From assembly GCA_010671975.1 (NCBI GenBank), contig JAAHIA010000127.1, positions 1 through 11,323 on the forward strand: a stretch of 11,323 nucleotides of DNA, in the 5' to 3' direction. The notes beneath the pieces were generated by a model. The model ran no database searches. It was not told the origin of the DNA and saw only the letters and a program-made list of their open reading frames with translations. The first letter of the stretch is position 1. Each line of letters opens with the position of its first letter. This DNA comes from Leptolyngbya sp. SIO4C1 (GTDB lineage Bacteria > Cyanobacteriota > Cyanobacteriia > Phormidesmidales > Phormidesmidaceae). Below, piece by piece: positions 5,544 to 11,323 of this stretch. Position numbers and translations under genes: made by a program.

Positions 5544-6236
5544 CTAGCTGTCGGTTAGCTCATCTAGCTTCTTGCGCACCGCTTGAATATCTTGCCACAT
5601 CAGCCATTTGGGTTTGCCGGCCTCGCGTGACGGGTTGCGCAGCAGATAGGCGGGGTGAAAAATGGCCATGCAGTAGCGGCCTTCCCATTCCATCCACTGA
5701 CCGCGTACTTTGGTGATGCCTTCTTTGACATCTAGCAGGCCTTTCATCGCGGTTGACCCAGTCAGTAAGATAATTTTGGGATCGACCAGGCGGATTTGCT
5801 CTAGCAGGTAAGGCTTGCAGGCAGCCACTTCATCGGCAGCCGGGTTGCGATTGCCAGGCGGACGGCATTTGACCACGTTGCAGATATAGACATCTTTTTC
5901 AGAATCTAGCCGCACAGAGGCCAAGATTTTTTCTAACAGCTGCCCTGATTTGCCCACAAACGGCAGCCCTTGCTCATCCTCCTGCTGCCCCGGGCCTTCG
6001 CCAATGATCATGATTGGCGCGGTGCGGCTGCCGCGACTGACCACAACATTAGTGCGCCCCTCAGCGAGGCCACAGCGCTGACAGCCTTTGCAATGCGCTG
6101 TCAGCTGATCAAGGCTGTCGTAGGTGCCCGGCGGAATCCGTATTTTGGCGCTAGTTGGAATCAGCTCAAACTCATCGGGGCTGAGCTCGCTGCTGACCTC
6201 GGCGGCACCAAATAGGCTAATTTGCTCTTGAGACAT
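5544..6236 (-). CDS. Uracil-DNA glycosylase, family 4 ([4Fe-4S] type)
   Basis: This enzyme removes uracil from DNA and starts base-excision repair. The product is 230 residues from the ATG at 6234-6236. Four cysteines typical of the family 4 iron-sulfur cluster are present: Cys52 and Cys55 (GCQRCGLAEGR), Cys124 (NVVKCRPPGNRNP) and Cys140. Motif GEGPGQQEDEQG lies at 79-90, PFVGKSGQLL at 92-101 and FHPAYLLRNP at 193-202, with His194 in the C-terminal motif. An N-terminal extension of about 40 residues precedes the conserved domain. A further upstream in-frame TTG (6260) exists, but ATG 6236 gives a cleaner N-terminus (MSQEQISLFG). It lies 72 bases downstream of the glycosyltransferase stop on the same strand and is convergent with DUF29. 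Family 5 is less likely because the motif A spacing and FHPAY match family 4. Confidence 0.94.
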   Translation of the reverse strand: MSQEQISLFGAAEVSSELSPDEFELIPTSAKIRIPPGTYDSLDQLTAHCKGCQRCGLAEGRTNVVVSRGSRTAPIMIIGEGPGQQEDEQGLPFVGKSGQLLEKILASVRLDSEKDVYICNVVKCRPPGNRNPAADEVAACKPYLLEQIRLVDPKIILLTGSTAMKGLLDVKEGITKVRGQWMEWEGRYCMAIFHPAYLLRNPSREAGKPKWLMWQDIQAVRKKLDELTDS

Positions 6237-6308
6237 AGTTCCCGGGGGGCATCTGCACAAAGTTTTATTTTAGAAGCAAACGGGAAGGCGCTCTATCTGT
6301 TGAAAGGC

Positions 6309-7499
6309 TCAGTTCTTGAGAATTTGCTGATACGCCGTTAGGGTTTGAGCGGCGATCGCATCCCAACTGTAGTGCTCGACCGCGTATTGCTTGGCGTTCT
6401 CTCCGCGCCGCTGCCGCTCTGCTGGATGATTGAGCGCCGCTGCCAGCGCCCGGGCGAGCGGCGCAGCGGCGCAGGGTACCACCCAGCCAGATTCGCTCGC
6501 CTGAATATTGGGCGCAATATGCACCTGGTCAGAAATCACCACGGGCTTACCAGCCATCATAGCCTCGGCCACGGCAATGCCAAAGTTTTCATAATATGAG
6601 GGCAGCACAAACAGGTCGGCAGCCTGCAGCAGCTGGGCTTTGAGCTCGCCAGAAACAAAGCCGGTCAAGGTAGTATGCTCGGCCAGCGGCGAAGCTTCAA
6701 TTTGGGCTGCGATCGCGCGCTCATAGTCGCGATCTTGCGGGTTGGCTCCGCAGAGAATGAAATGGAAGGGCGTTTGCTGCTGTTCTAGCGCCGGCAGCAG
6801 CAGGTCAAAGCCTTTTTTGGGGTCAATGCGCGACATGAACAGAACAATCGGCAGGTTTTCTGCAATGCCGAAGTGCTGGCGTACCTGCTGAGCGGCCTGT
6901 GCGTCTGACTGGCTAAACGGCGGCAGCGAGACGCCCAGCGGCATCACCAGGTCACGCGTGGTTAGCCCAAAGCGCTCTGAGACTTTGGCTTCTTGCGGGC
7001 TAGTAAAGTGAATGGCAGCGGCCCCAGCCAGGTTAGCACGCTCAAACAGCGATACGTAAAGCTGCTTAAAGCGTCGCTTTTTTTGTAAATCGGCCGGGTC
7101 GAGCGTGCCCAGCGGACGCATCAGGTAGGGCAGCGCCTGCTGACGGGCGATCGCCGCCGCCGCCGTACTTACGGGTGAAAACAGGGCGTGAATGTGAGCA
7201 ATGTCGTAGTTTTGCGCGTTTTGACGCAGCCAGCTGAGCAGCCCGAGAGAAAATTTATAGCGGCGAAAGGGGGAGCAGCGAAAGTAGATGACGGTGTAGC
7301 CATCTTCGGCAACGGGCTGAGCCAAAGGCACATCCAGCGGCGGCTGGTCAATATCGCCGTTGGAATCGGTGGTGAGAACGGTGACGTTAGCGCCCTGACG
7401 AGCCTGAGCAGCGCTAAGGCCGCGCACCATTTGACTAGGACCACCGTAGATTAAGGAAATAGACGGGACGATTTGCAGAATATTCAAGGAGGTTGACAT
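6309..7499 (-). CDS. GT4-family glycosyltransferase
   Basis: This is a retaining glycosyltransferase of the GT-B fold, probably adding a sugar from a nucleotide-sugar donor to a lipid- or polysaccharide-linked acceptor at the inner face of the plasma membrane. It has 396 residues. The N-terminal acceptor domain opens with ILQIVPSISLIYGGPSQMV at 7-25, including the GG loop. The donor domain carries FMSRIDPKKGFDLL (221-234, with Arg224 and Lys229) and the E-x7-E signature YENFGIAVAEAMMAGKP (Glu304 and Glu312). The N-terminal half resembles cyanobacterial exopolysaccharide transferases such as HpsP of the hormogonium polysaccharide locus, from memory and unverified, so I give no symbol. The ATG at 7499 lacks a ribosome binding site and an in-frame TAA lies nine bases upstream. 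It sits between photolyase (115-base gap) and uracil-DNA glycosylase (72-base gap). Confidence 0.92.
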   Translation of the reverse strand: MSTSLNILQIVPSISLIYGGPSQMVRGLSAAQARQGANVTVLTTDSNGDIDQPPLDVPLAQPVAEDGYTVIYFRCSPFRRYKFSLGLLSWLRQNAQNYDIAHIHALFSPVSTAAAAIARQQALPYLMRPLGTLDPADLQKKRRFKQLYVSLFERANLAGAAAIHFTSPQEAKVSERFGLTTRDLVMPLGVSLPPFSQSDAQAAQQVRQHFGIAENLPIVLFMSRIDPKKGFDLLLPALEQQQTPFHFILCGANPQDRDYERAIAAQIEASPLAEHTTLTGFVSGELKAQLLQAADLFVLPSYYENFGIAVAEAMMAGKPVVISDQVHIAPNIQASESGWVVPCAAAPLARALAAALNHPAERQRRGENAKQYAVEHYSWDAIAAQTLTAYQQILKN

Positions 7500-7568
7500 A
7501 GAGGGTTAGAGCTGCGGCTAGAGGGATGGTAGGGACAGGTGCGGCGGCGTAGCCAATGCTTAGCGGCC

Positions 7569-7580
7569 GATCACCTCCTT
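7569..7580 (-). promoter_or_regulatory. 12-base complement of the 16S rRNA 3' end without a matching gene
   Basis: The minus strand reads AAGGAGGTGATC, a full complement of the conserved 16S rRNA tail GATCACCTCCTT. It lies 34 bases after the photolyase stop and about 70 bases before the glycosyltransferase ATG, too far for a normal ribosome binding site. The reading frames it could serve are tiny: GTG inside the motif gives four codons, and TTG about 17 bases on gives twelve. In-frame TAA at 7506-7508 blocks extension of the glycosyltransferase frame. Confidence 0.4.
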
Positions 7581-7614
7581 GTCATAGCCTTGTTGCTCGC
7601 TATTGGTCAATTAT

Positions 7615-9261
7615 TCAAAGCAGGCTCAGCTGCTCTACGTCAGATCGAACGGCTGGTTTCTGTCGCCGCCGTCTTTGCCTAACCGGCGGAATATTCACAT
7701 GGGCAACAAACCAGGTGCGCAGGGCTTTTGCCTGCTGCGGGTCTAGGCGGTCGAGAGCGAGCGCGGCGGGGAATAGCGCCTCAGCCGTAGGAGCAACCCA
7801 GCTGGTGTCGCTGGGATAGCGCTCGGCCCCAAAGGGAGTAAGGTCGCTAGGCAGCCGGCCTAAGTAGGGCACAATGTTGCGCGTATTTAAGAACTTGGCG
7901 CGCTGCTGCTCTAGCTGCTTGACGCGACGCTGGCGGGCTTGGCGATAGTTCAAGATAGGGGCAGGATAGCCTTTGACAGGGGGCGGGCTGCCGAGCTGCT
8001 CAGGGGGAAGGTGGGTCAGCTCTGGAAGCCAGCGTTTGATGAAGTCGCCCTCTGGGTCGCAGCGGTCGACGGCGGTTTGCCCGGGATTGTAGATGCGGGT
8101 CCAGGTTTTGTCGATGCAGTGGGTGACGCCAGCCTGCATGGCCCACTGATAGTGGTCAATCGGGCAGTCACCGTCAATCAGGTGCCGCATGAAGTGCAGC
8201 GCGCCGTAGCGCCAGTCCATGCCAAGCAGATTGCTCAGAAAGCTGGCATAGATAGCGCGCGAGCGAAAATTGAGAGCCAAGTAGCCGCCGGTAGCCTGCA
8301 GGCAGCGCGCCGCCGCATCCACAATCGGAAACCCGGTTTCACCGATCTGCCAAGCCCGATAGAGGGCTTCGTCAAATGCCCAGCCGTCTTCATCGAACAC
8401 CTGATATAGCGAGCCTAGCTCTAGCTGGGGCAAATAGCGAAATCGCTGGGTAAAGCCGCTGCCCCAGCGCAGCCGCGATACCAGCTGCCGGTGGCTGCGC
8501 TGCACGCGCCGATCGCCCGCGTCGCTGGCTTGCCAAACGGTCTGAACACATTCACGCACGGAGATAGCGCCAAACTTGATGTGCGGACTCAGCCCGGTCG
8601 TCGCTTCTGCTCCCGGATAAGACAGCTGCCAGTAGTAGCGGTCGGCCTTTTCGTCTAAAAAGGTCTGTAGCAGCTGCCGCGCAGCAGCAGTCCCACCCTT
8701 GGGAATGAGTTTGCCATCAGCCGTGTGGCCTAAGCGCTGCAGATCCGGCAGGGGTTCGCTAGCGATCGCAGCTGGCACAGCTATCTGAGTTGGCGTCGGC
8801 ACCGGTGCTGCCATCATTTCCTGGTACCACCACCGGCGATAATCAGGATAGGCGATCAAATCGGTCCGGCTGGCTGAGGGCTCAAACCAGCGAATTTTCA
8901 TCTGCCGCGCCGATAGCGCTCGATTCAGCCGCGCATCGCGCACTCGCCCATAAATGCGCTCGCAGTCGGTGTAGCTGTAGATTCCCTCTGCCTGCGTTTC
9001 TTCTACTAGCTGCGGCAGTACCTCAACCGGGTTGCCAAACCGCAGAATTAGGCGTCCGCCAAGCTGCCTGAGGTCAGCATCCAATGAGGCTAAGCAGTCT
9101 AGCAAAAAAGCAACGCGAGCCGCGCCTGTCTCAGGATGATGCAGCAGCGCTCGATCCAACACGAACACCGGCACGACCTGGCCGCGCCGGGCAGCGCGAT
9201 AGAGCGGCTCGTGATCGCAGATTCTTAAGTCTCGTCGCAGCCAAACAATGGTACGATTCAT
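7615..9261 (-). CDS. Divergent photolyase/cryptochrome family flavoprotein
   Basis: Family members bind FAD and use blue light to repair pyrimidine dimers or to signal. The 548-residue product has an N-terminal antenna domain (about 1-130, opening TIVWLRRDLRICDHEPL) and a helical FAD domain (about 200-470). FAD-domain signatures include SPHIKFGAISVREC (225-238), AWQIGETGFPIVDAAARCL (303-321), NFRSRAIYASFL (331-342), DWRYGALHFM (349-358) and TRIYNPGQ (388-395), then EGDFIKRWLPEL. Compared by eye with Escherichia coli photolyase, Trp304 and Trp350 match two of the electron-transfer tryptophans, but the FAD-proximal position holds Tyr371 (YQW) and the NNGG stretch before it is absent. A C-terminal extension of about 70 residues includes a basic RQRRRRQK patch. 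The ATG at 9261 has no strong ribosome binding site. CPD photolyase activity is likely but not certain. Confidence 0.9.
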   Translation of the reverse strand: MNRTIVWLRRDLRICDHEPLYRAARRGQVVPVFVLDRALLHHPETGAARVAFLLDCLASLDADLRQLGGRLILRFGNPVEVLPQLVEETQAEGIYSYTDCERIYGRVRDARLNRALSARQMKIRWFEPSASRTDLIAYPDYRRWWYQEMMAAPVPTPTQIAVPAAIASEPLPDLQRLGHTADGKLIPKGGTAAARQLLQTFLDEKADRYYWQLSYPGAEATTGLSPHIKFGAISVRECVQTVWQASDAGDRRVQRSHRQLVSRLRWGSGFTQRFRYLPQLELGSLYQVFDEDGWAFDEALYRAWQIGETGFPIVDAAARCLQATGGYLALNFRSRAIYASFLSNLLGMDWRYGALHFMRHLIDGDCPIDHYQWAMQAGVTHCIDKTWTRIYNPGQTAVDRCDPEGDFIKRWLPELTHLPPEQLGSPPPVKGYPAPILNYRQARQRRVKQLEQQRAKFLNTRNIVPYLGRLPSDLTPFGAERYPSDTSWVAPTAEALFPAALALDRLDPQQAKALRTWFVAHVNIPPVRQRRRRQKPAVRSDVEQLSLL

Positions 9262-9288
9262 CGCGGACTCGACTGAGCTACAGCTTAA

Positions 9289-9316
9289 ATTTTAAAGGGA
9301 TTTTTATAGCTGTCAT
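9289..9316 (-). promoter_or_regulatory. Putative promoter of the photolyase gene
   Basis: On the minus strand ATGACA (9311-9316), a 16-base spacer and TAAAAT (9289-9294) each match the sigma-70 consensus at five of six positions. The -10 lies 27 bases from the ATG at 9261, giving a short leader. Confidence 0.4.
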
Positions 9317-9408
9317 CGCCCTGACCCCGATCGGCTTACCGTACTCGACGTTAACGCTGTGAGCCAGCCCGAACTACTGTGGGTCTGACGGCTGGTCTGA
9401 TGCGCCAA

Positions 9409-9428
9409 TATAGTTCAATTGTACTATA
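9409..9428. promoter_or_regulatory. 20-bp near-perfect palindrome, candidate operator (LexA-box-like)
   Basis: TATAGTTCAATTGTACTATA is self-complementary at nine of ten base pairs; only the 9415/9422 pair (T opposite T) fails. It overlaps a possible -10, TATACT at 9425-9430, and contains another, TATAGT at 9409-9414, 18 bases after CTGACG. It therefore lies where a repressor could block the gene starting at 9483. The inner 14 bases differ by one base from the Anabaena-type LexA consensus RGTACNNNDGTWCB as I recall it. It is about 90 bases upstream of the photolyase -35. Binding of any particular protein is inference. Confidence 0.55.
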
Positions 9429-9482
9429 CTAGAAGGCGTTGGTCTGGCGATCGCCTAGCCCGCTACTAATTTGGGAGCTTGT

Positions 9483-9908
9483 ATGACGCACTATCAATCT
9501 CGACTCTCGAAAACTGCATCACCCCGGCCTCGCCGGCTGCAGCGTCGGCCGCGAACTCAGGCAAAAGCCTGGCTGGCAGGCGGCTCGATGGTAGCCCTGG
9601 CTGCGATTGCGCTCATTCCCGATCGGGTGACGTCTCAGCAGGCGGCCCAGGCTGCCGTTTGCCAAACAGTGATTCAGGCGGATGCGCGCCTTTCGCGCGA
9701 GCAGCTCTCACGGCTGCTATCGGTGCCGCAAAGCTCCTCCAAAGAGGCCATCAGCCGCATCACCGATCAGCCATACTGCGTGCTGAAAGCAGCCGAACCG
9801 AACCAGCAGCGCGAGGCCTATCCGCTGGCGTTCGATCCAAAAACCTGGCTAGTCATCCAGTATGAGCAAGAGAGCTACAGCGGCTATGATTTTATCTTCA
9901 AGCCCTAG
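9483..9908 (+). CDS. Membrane-anchored hypothetical protein, conserved cyanobacterial type
   Basis: The function is unknown. The 141-residue product has a strongly basic cytoplasmic N-terminus (residues 1-28, many Arg and Lys), one transmembrane helix at about 29-46 (AWLAGGSMVALAAIALIP), and an extracytoplasmic domain of about 90 residues. That domain holds two cysteines (AVCQTV and PYCVLK) that may pair, a helix with DARLSREQLSRLL, and the C-terminal stretch REAYPLAFDPKTWLV followed by YSGYDFIF. I recall this C-terminal pattern from uncharacterised cyanobacterial proteins. ATG 9483 is preceded by GGAG with a five-base spacer, so I prefer it to the in-frame TTG at 9471. The palindrome at 9409-9428 overlaps its likely promoter. 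The gene is divergent from photolyase and convergent with the GGDEF-EAL gene. Confidence 0.87.
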   Translation: MTHYQSRLSKTASPRPRRLQRRPRTQAKAWLAGGSMVALAAIALIPDRVTSQQAAQAAVCQTVIQADARLSREQLSRLLSVPQSSSKEAISRITDQPYCVLKAAEPNQQREAYPLAFDPKTWLVIQYEQESYSGYDFIFKP

Positions 9909-9919
9909 CCTTTGGCTGC

Positions 9920-9956
9920 AGGCTTTCACGGTTAGGCTTTCACGGTTAGGTTTTCA
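9920..9956. repeat. 14-bp tandem repeat running into the stop codon of the GGDEF-EAL gene
   Basis: AGGCTTTCACGGTT occurs twice head to tail at 9920-9933 and 9934-9947. A third partial copy, AGGTTTTCA (8 of 9 bases identical), occupies 9948-9956. The last three bases of that partial copy are the TGA stop of the minus-strand GGDEF-EAL gene. The array fills most of the 45 bases between two convergent genes. No terminator stem with a T-run is visible. Confidence 0.7.
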
Positions 9957-11323
9957 TAGCAGCGAAGCCCGGCCCAACGGGCTGCTCAGCAGCGTCAGCG
10001 CTTCATCCGCTGAAACCGGCTCATGAAAAAAGTAGCCCTGCCCATATTCACAGCCTAGACTGCACAGCTGCTGCAGCTGGATTTCGGTTTCGATGCCTTC
10101 AGCAATCACCTGCAGTCCCATCGTGTGAGCGATGTTAACAATCAGCGGCACAATGCCTAGGCTCTTAGCGCAGGCAGTAATCGGCTGCACAAACGAGCGA
10201 TCGACTTTGAGAAAATTAACTGGCAGCGTATGCAGGTAGCTGAGCGAAGAATAGCCGGTGCCAAAGTCATCAATGCTGAGCTGAATCTGCTGCAGCCGCA
10301 GCGCTCTTAGCACATCATCAACAAACGTACAGTTGTCGATGATAGTACTCTCCGTTAGCTCTAACCGCAGACTGTTGGGATAAAGCCCCGTATCGTGAAC
10401 GATCTGACTGACGGTATTGACCACGTCTGGCTGCTGCAGCTGCTGAGTCGAAAGGTTGACGCTGAGCGTAAAGTCTGAGTTGACTAGCTGCAGCCGCTGC
10501 CATTCGGCTAGCGCTCGGCAGGCCTGCCACAAAACCTGTTCGCCAATATCGTTAATTAGCCCAATCTCTTCTGAAAAAGGAATAAATCGCGCTGGCAGCA
10601 CGAAGCCTTCGGTCGGATGCCACCAGCGAACCAGTGCCTCAAACCCAACTAGCCGCTGTCGTCGCAAGTTGAGAATCGGCTGGTAGTAGACCTTAAACTC
10701 TTTCCGCGCTAGCGCCGCTCTCAGGTCGGTGTCTAGCTGTAAAAGCTGCACAGCTCGGTTGTGCATCGAAGATTCAAACCAGCGATACTGGCCCTTGCCA
10801 GAAGCTTTGGCACGATACATCGCAGCGTCTGCATCTCGCAGAATGTATTCGGCATTGTCGTAGCAGGGACTGCCCCAAACGAGGCCAATGCTGGCATTGA
10901 TATAGACGCTGCGGCCAGACAGCGTAAAGGGGTTGGATAGATGAGCGAGTACGGTTTCAGCTATCTGCCTGACGGCTTCTGAGTCAGCCACCTGGGTGAT
11001 GAGCAGGGCAAACTCGTCGCCGCCAAACCGGGCCAATGCGGTTACTTGAGCAGCGTAGGTCTGCTGTATGGCTCGCAGCCGATCGGCAACTGCAGTCAGC
11101 AGCTGATCGCCTTTAGAATGCCCTAGCGAATCGTTGATCATTTTGAAGCGATCGCAGTCTAGAAAGAGCACGGCAAAGCGATAGTTAGCGTGCGATCGCG
11201 CCTGAGCTAGCGCCTGAGCTAAGCAATCTGGAAACGCAATGCGATTAGGCAGTCGGGTTAGCTGATCCTGCAGCGCCATTTCCAACAGCCGCGCGTGAGC
11301 CAGTTCGAGCTGTGGCATTCTGT
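9954..11323 (-). CDS. GGDEF-EAL cyclic-di-GMP signalling protein, N-terminus outside the window
   Basis: GGDEF domains make cyclic di-GMP and EAL domains hydrolyse it. The 454 residues counted from an internal Met at 11318 begin in a linker helix (ARLLEMALQDQLTRLPNR) that normally joins a sensor domain to GGDEF, and no stop precedes that Met. The protein therefore almost certainly extends past the right edge with a sensor, PAS, GAF or receiver domain. The GGDEF motif is intact at 99-103, with FLDCDRFKMINDSLGH at 52-67. The RxxD inhibitory site is absent (AQVT at that position). The EAL domain keeps FEAL (226-229), NLS, ELTES (320-324), DDFGTGYSSL (350-359), Lys371 and AEGIE (406-410), the residues needed for metal binding and catalysis. 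It may be bifunctional or mainly a phosphodiesterase. Confidence 0.95.
   Translation of the reverse strand, partial: RMPQLELAHARLLEMALQDQLTRLPNRIAFPDCLAQALAQARSHANYRFAVLFLDCDRFKMINDSLGHSKGDQLLTAVADRLRAIQQTYAAQVTALARFGGDEFALLITQVADSEAVRQIAETVLAHLSNPFTLSGRSVYINASIGLVWGSPCYDNAEYILRDADAAMYRAKASGKGQYRWFESSMHNRAVQLLQLDTDLRAALARKEFKVYYQPILNLRRQRLVGFEALVRWWHPTEGFVLPARFIPFSEEIGLINDIGEQVLWQACRALAEWQRLQLVNSDFTLSVNLSTQQLQQPDVVNTVSQIVHDTGLYPNSLRLELTESTIIDNCTFVDDVLRALRLQQIQLSIDDFGTGYSSLSYLHTLPVNFLKVDRSFVQPITACAKSLGIVPLIVNIAHTMGLQVIAEGIETEIQLQQLCSLGCEYGQGYFFHEPVSADEALTLLSSPLGRASLL

Larger units (their letters stand above)
883..11199. repeat. HIP1 octamers (GCGATCGC) dispersed through the window
   Basis: Thirteen exact copies begin at 883, 1150, 2665, 3357, 4264, 5375, 6352, 6709, 7147, 8762, 9447, 11148 and 11192, in both coding and intergenic DNA. 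HIP1 is a hallmark of many cyanobacterial genomes and is the main compositional argument for the host group. This entry covers the span of the copies and is not a continuous element. Confidence 0.9.

Noticed and set aside
7569..7580. 16S rRNA gene 3' end on the plus strand (GATCACCTCCTT)
   Set aside because: Only 12 bases match and the flanks are not rRNA-like. The sequence just upstream is intergenic and glycosyltransferase coding.
7939..8409. 156-codon plus-strand open frame
   Set aside because: It is fully antisense to the FAD-binding domain of the photolyase gene and shows no independent motif or ribosome binding site. It follows from the high GC content.
9471..9482. TTG at 9471 as start of the membrane-anchored protein
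   Set aside because: ATG 9483 has GGAG at proper spacing; the TTG start would place that site inside the coding region.
1..11323. A defence island, CRISPR, toxin-antitoxin pair or mobile element
   Set aside because: No nuclease-helicase modules, repeat-spacer arrays, transposase signatures or paired toxin-antitoxin frames were found. The only nuclease trace is the Uma2-like remnant.

Overview
The window reads as a cyanobacterial chromosome segment. Thirteen copies of the palindromic octamer GCGATCGC (HIP1) are scattered through 11.3 kb, where well under one is expected by chance. It also carries several typically cyanobacterial families: DUF29, a Uma2-type remnant, a RemA/DUF370-like protein and a membrane-anchored cyanobacterial hypothetical protein. 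The content is mostly housekeeping and accessory single genes. I see no rRNA, tRNA, CRISPR array, intact insertion sequence or phage module. The genus cannot be settled from this sequence; a Leptolyngbya-like filamentous form is only a guess.

Layout. (1) 1-940, minus: N-terminal 313 residues of a class A penicillin-binding protein (GT51 peptidoglycan glycosyltransferase), cut by the left edge. (2) 941-1318: divergent intergenic region with a good promoter for the penicillin-binding protein gene and an imperfect hairpin. (3) 1319-3947, plus: tyrS, pyrF and a small secreted protein, tightly packed; pyrF and the secreted-protein gene overlap by ATGA. (4) 3957-4628, minus: a small acidic, disordered protein with a clear ribosome binding site, and upstream of it a RemA/DUF370-like protein preceded by an 11-bp tandem repeat. 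(5) 4840-5298, plus: a DUF29 protein. (6) About 5303-5494, minus: a decayed fragment resembling the C-terminus of a Uma2-family (DUF820) endonuclease. (7) 5544-9261, minus: family 4 uracil-DNA glycosylase, a GT4 glycosyltransferase and an atypical photolyase/cryptochrome. All three are co-oriented, so two DNA-repair enzymes flank a sugar transferase. (8) 9483-9908, plus: a small membrane-anchored cyanobacterial protein. (9) 9954 to the right edge, minus: a GGDEF-EAL protein with both active-site signatures, open at its N-terminus.

How the genes relate. Functional coupling is modest. Photolyase and uracil-DNA glycosylase both act on damaged DNA. The glycosyltransferase between them resembles exopolysaccharide enzymes. 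The RemA-like protein and the GGDEF-EAL protein suggest matrix or motility control, but they sit in separate transcription units. The most notable non-coding signal is a 20-bp near-perfect palindrome at 9409-9428, between the photolyase and the divergent membrane-protein gene. It overlaps a possible -10 element and is one base away from the Anabaena-type LexA box as I recall it. I did not find a convincing new multi-gene system here. The best leads are that operator, the divergent photolyase, the small acidic ORF with its structured leader, and several short tandem repeats at gene ends.
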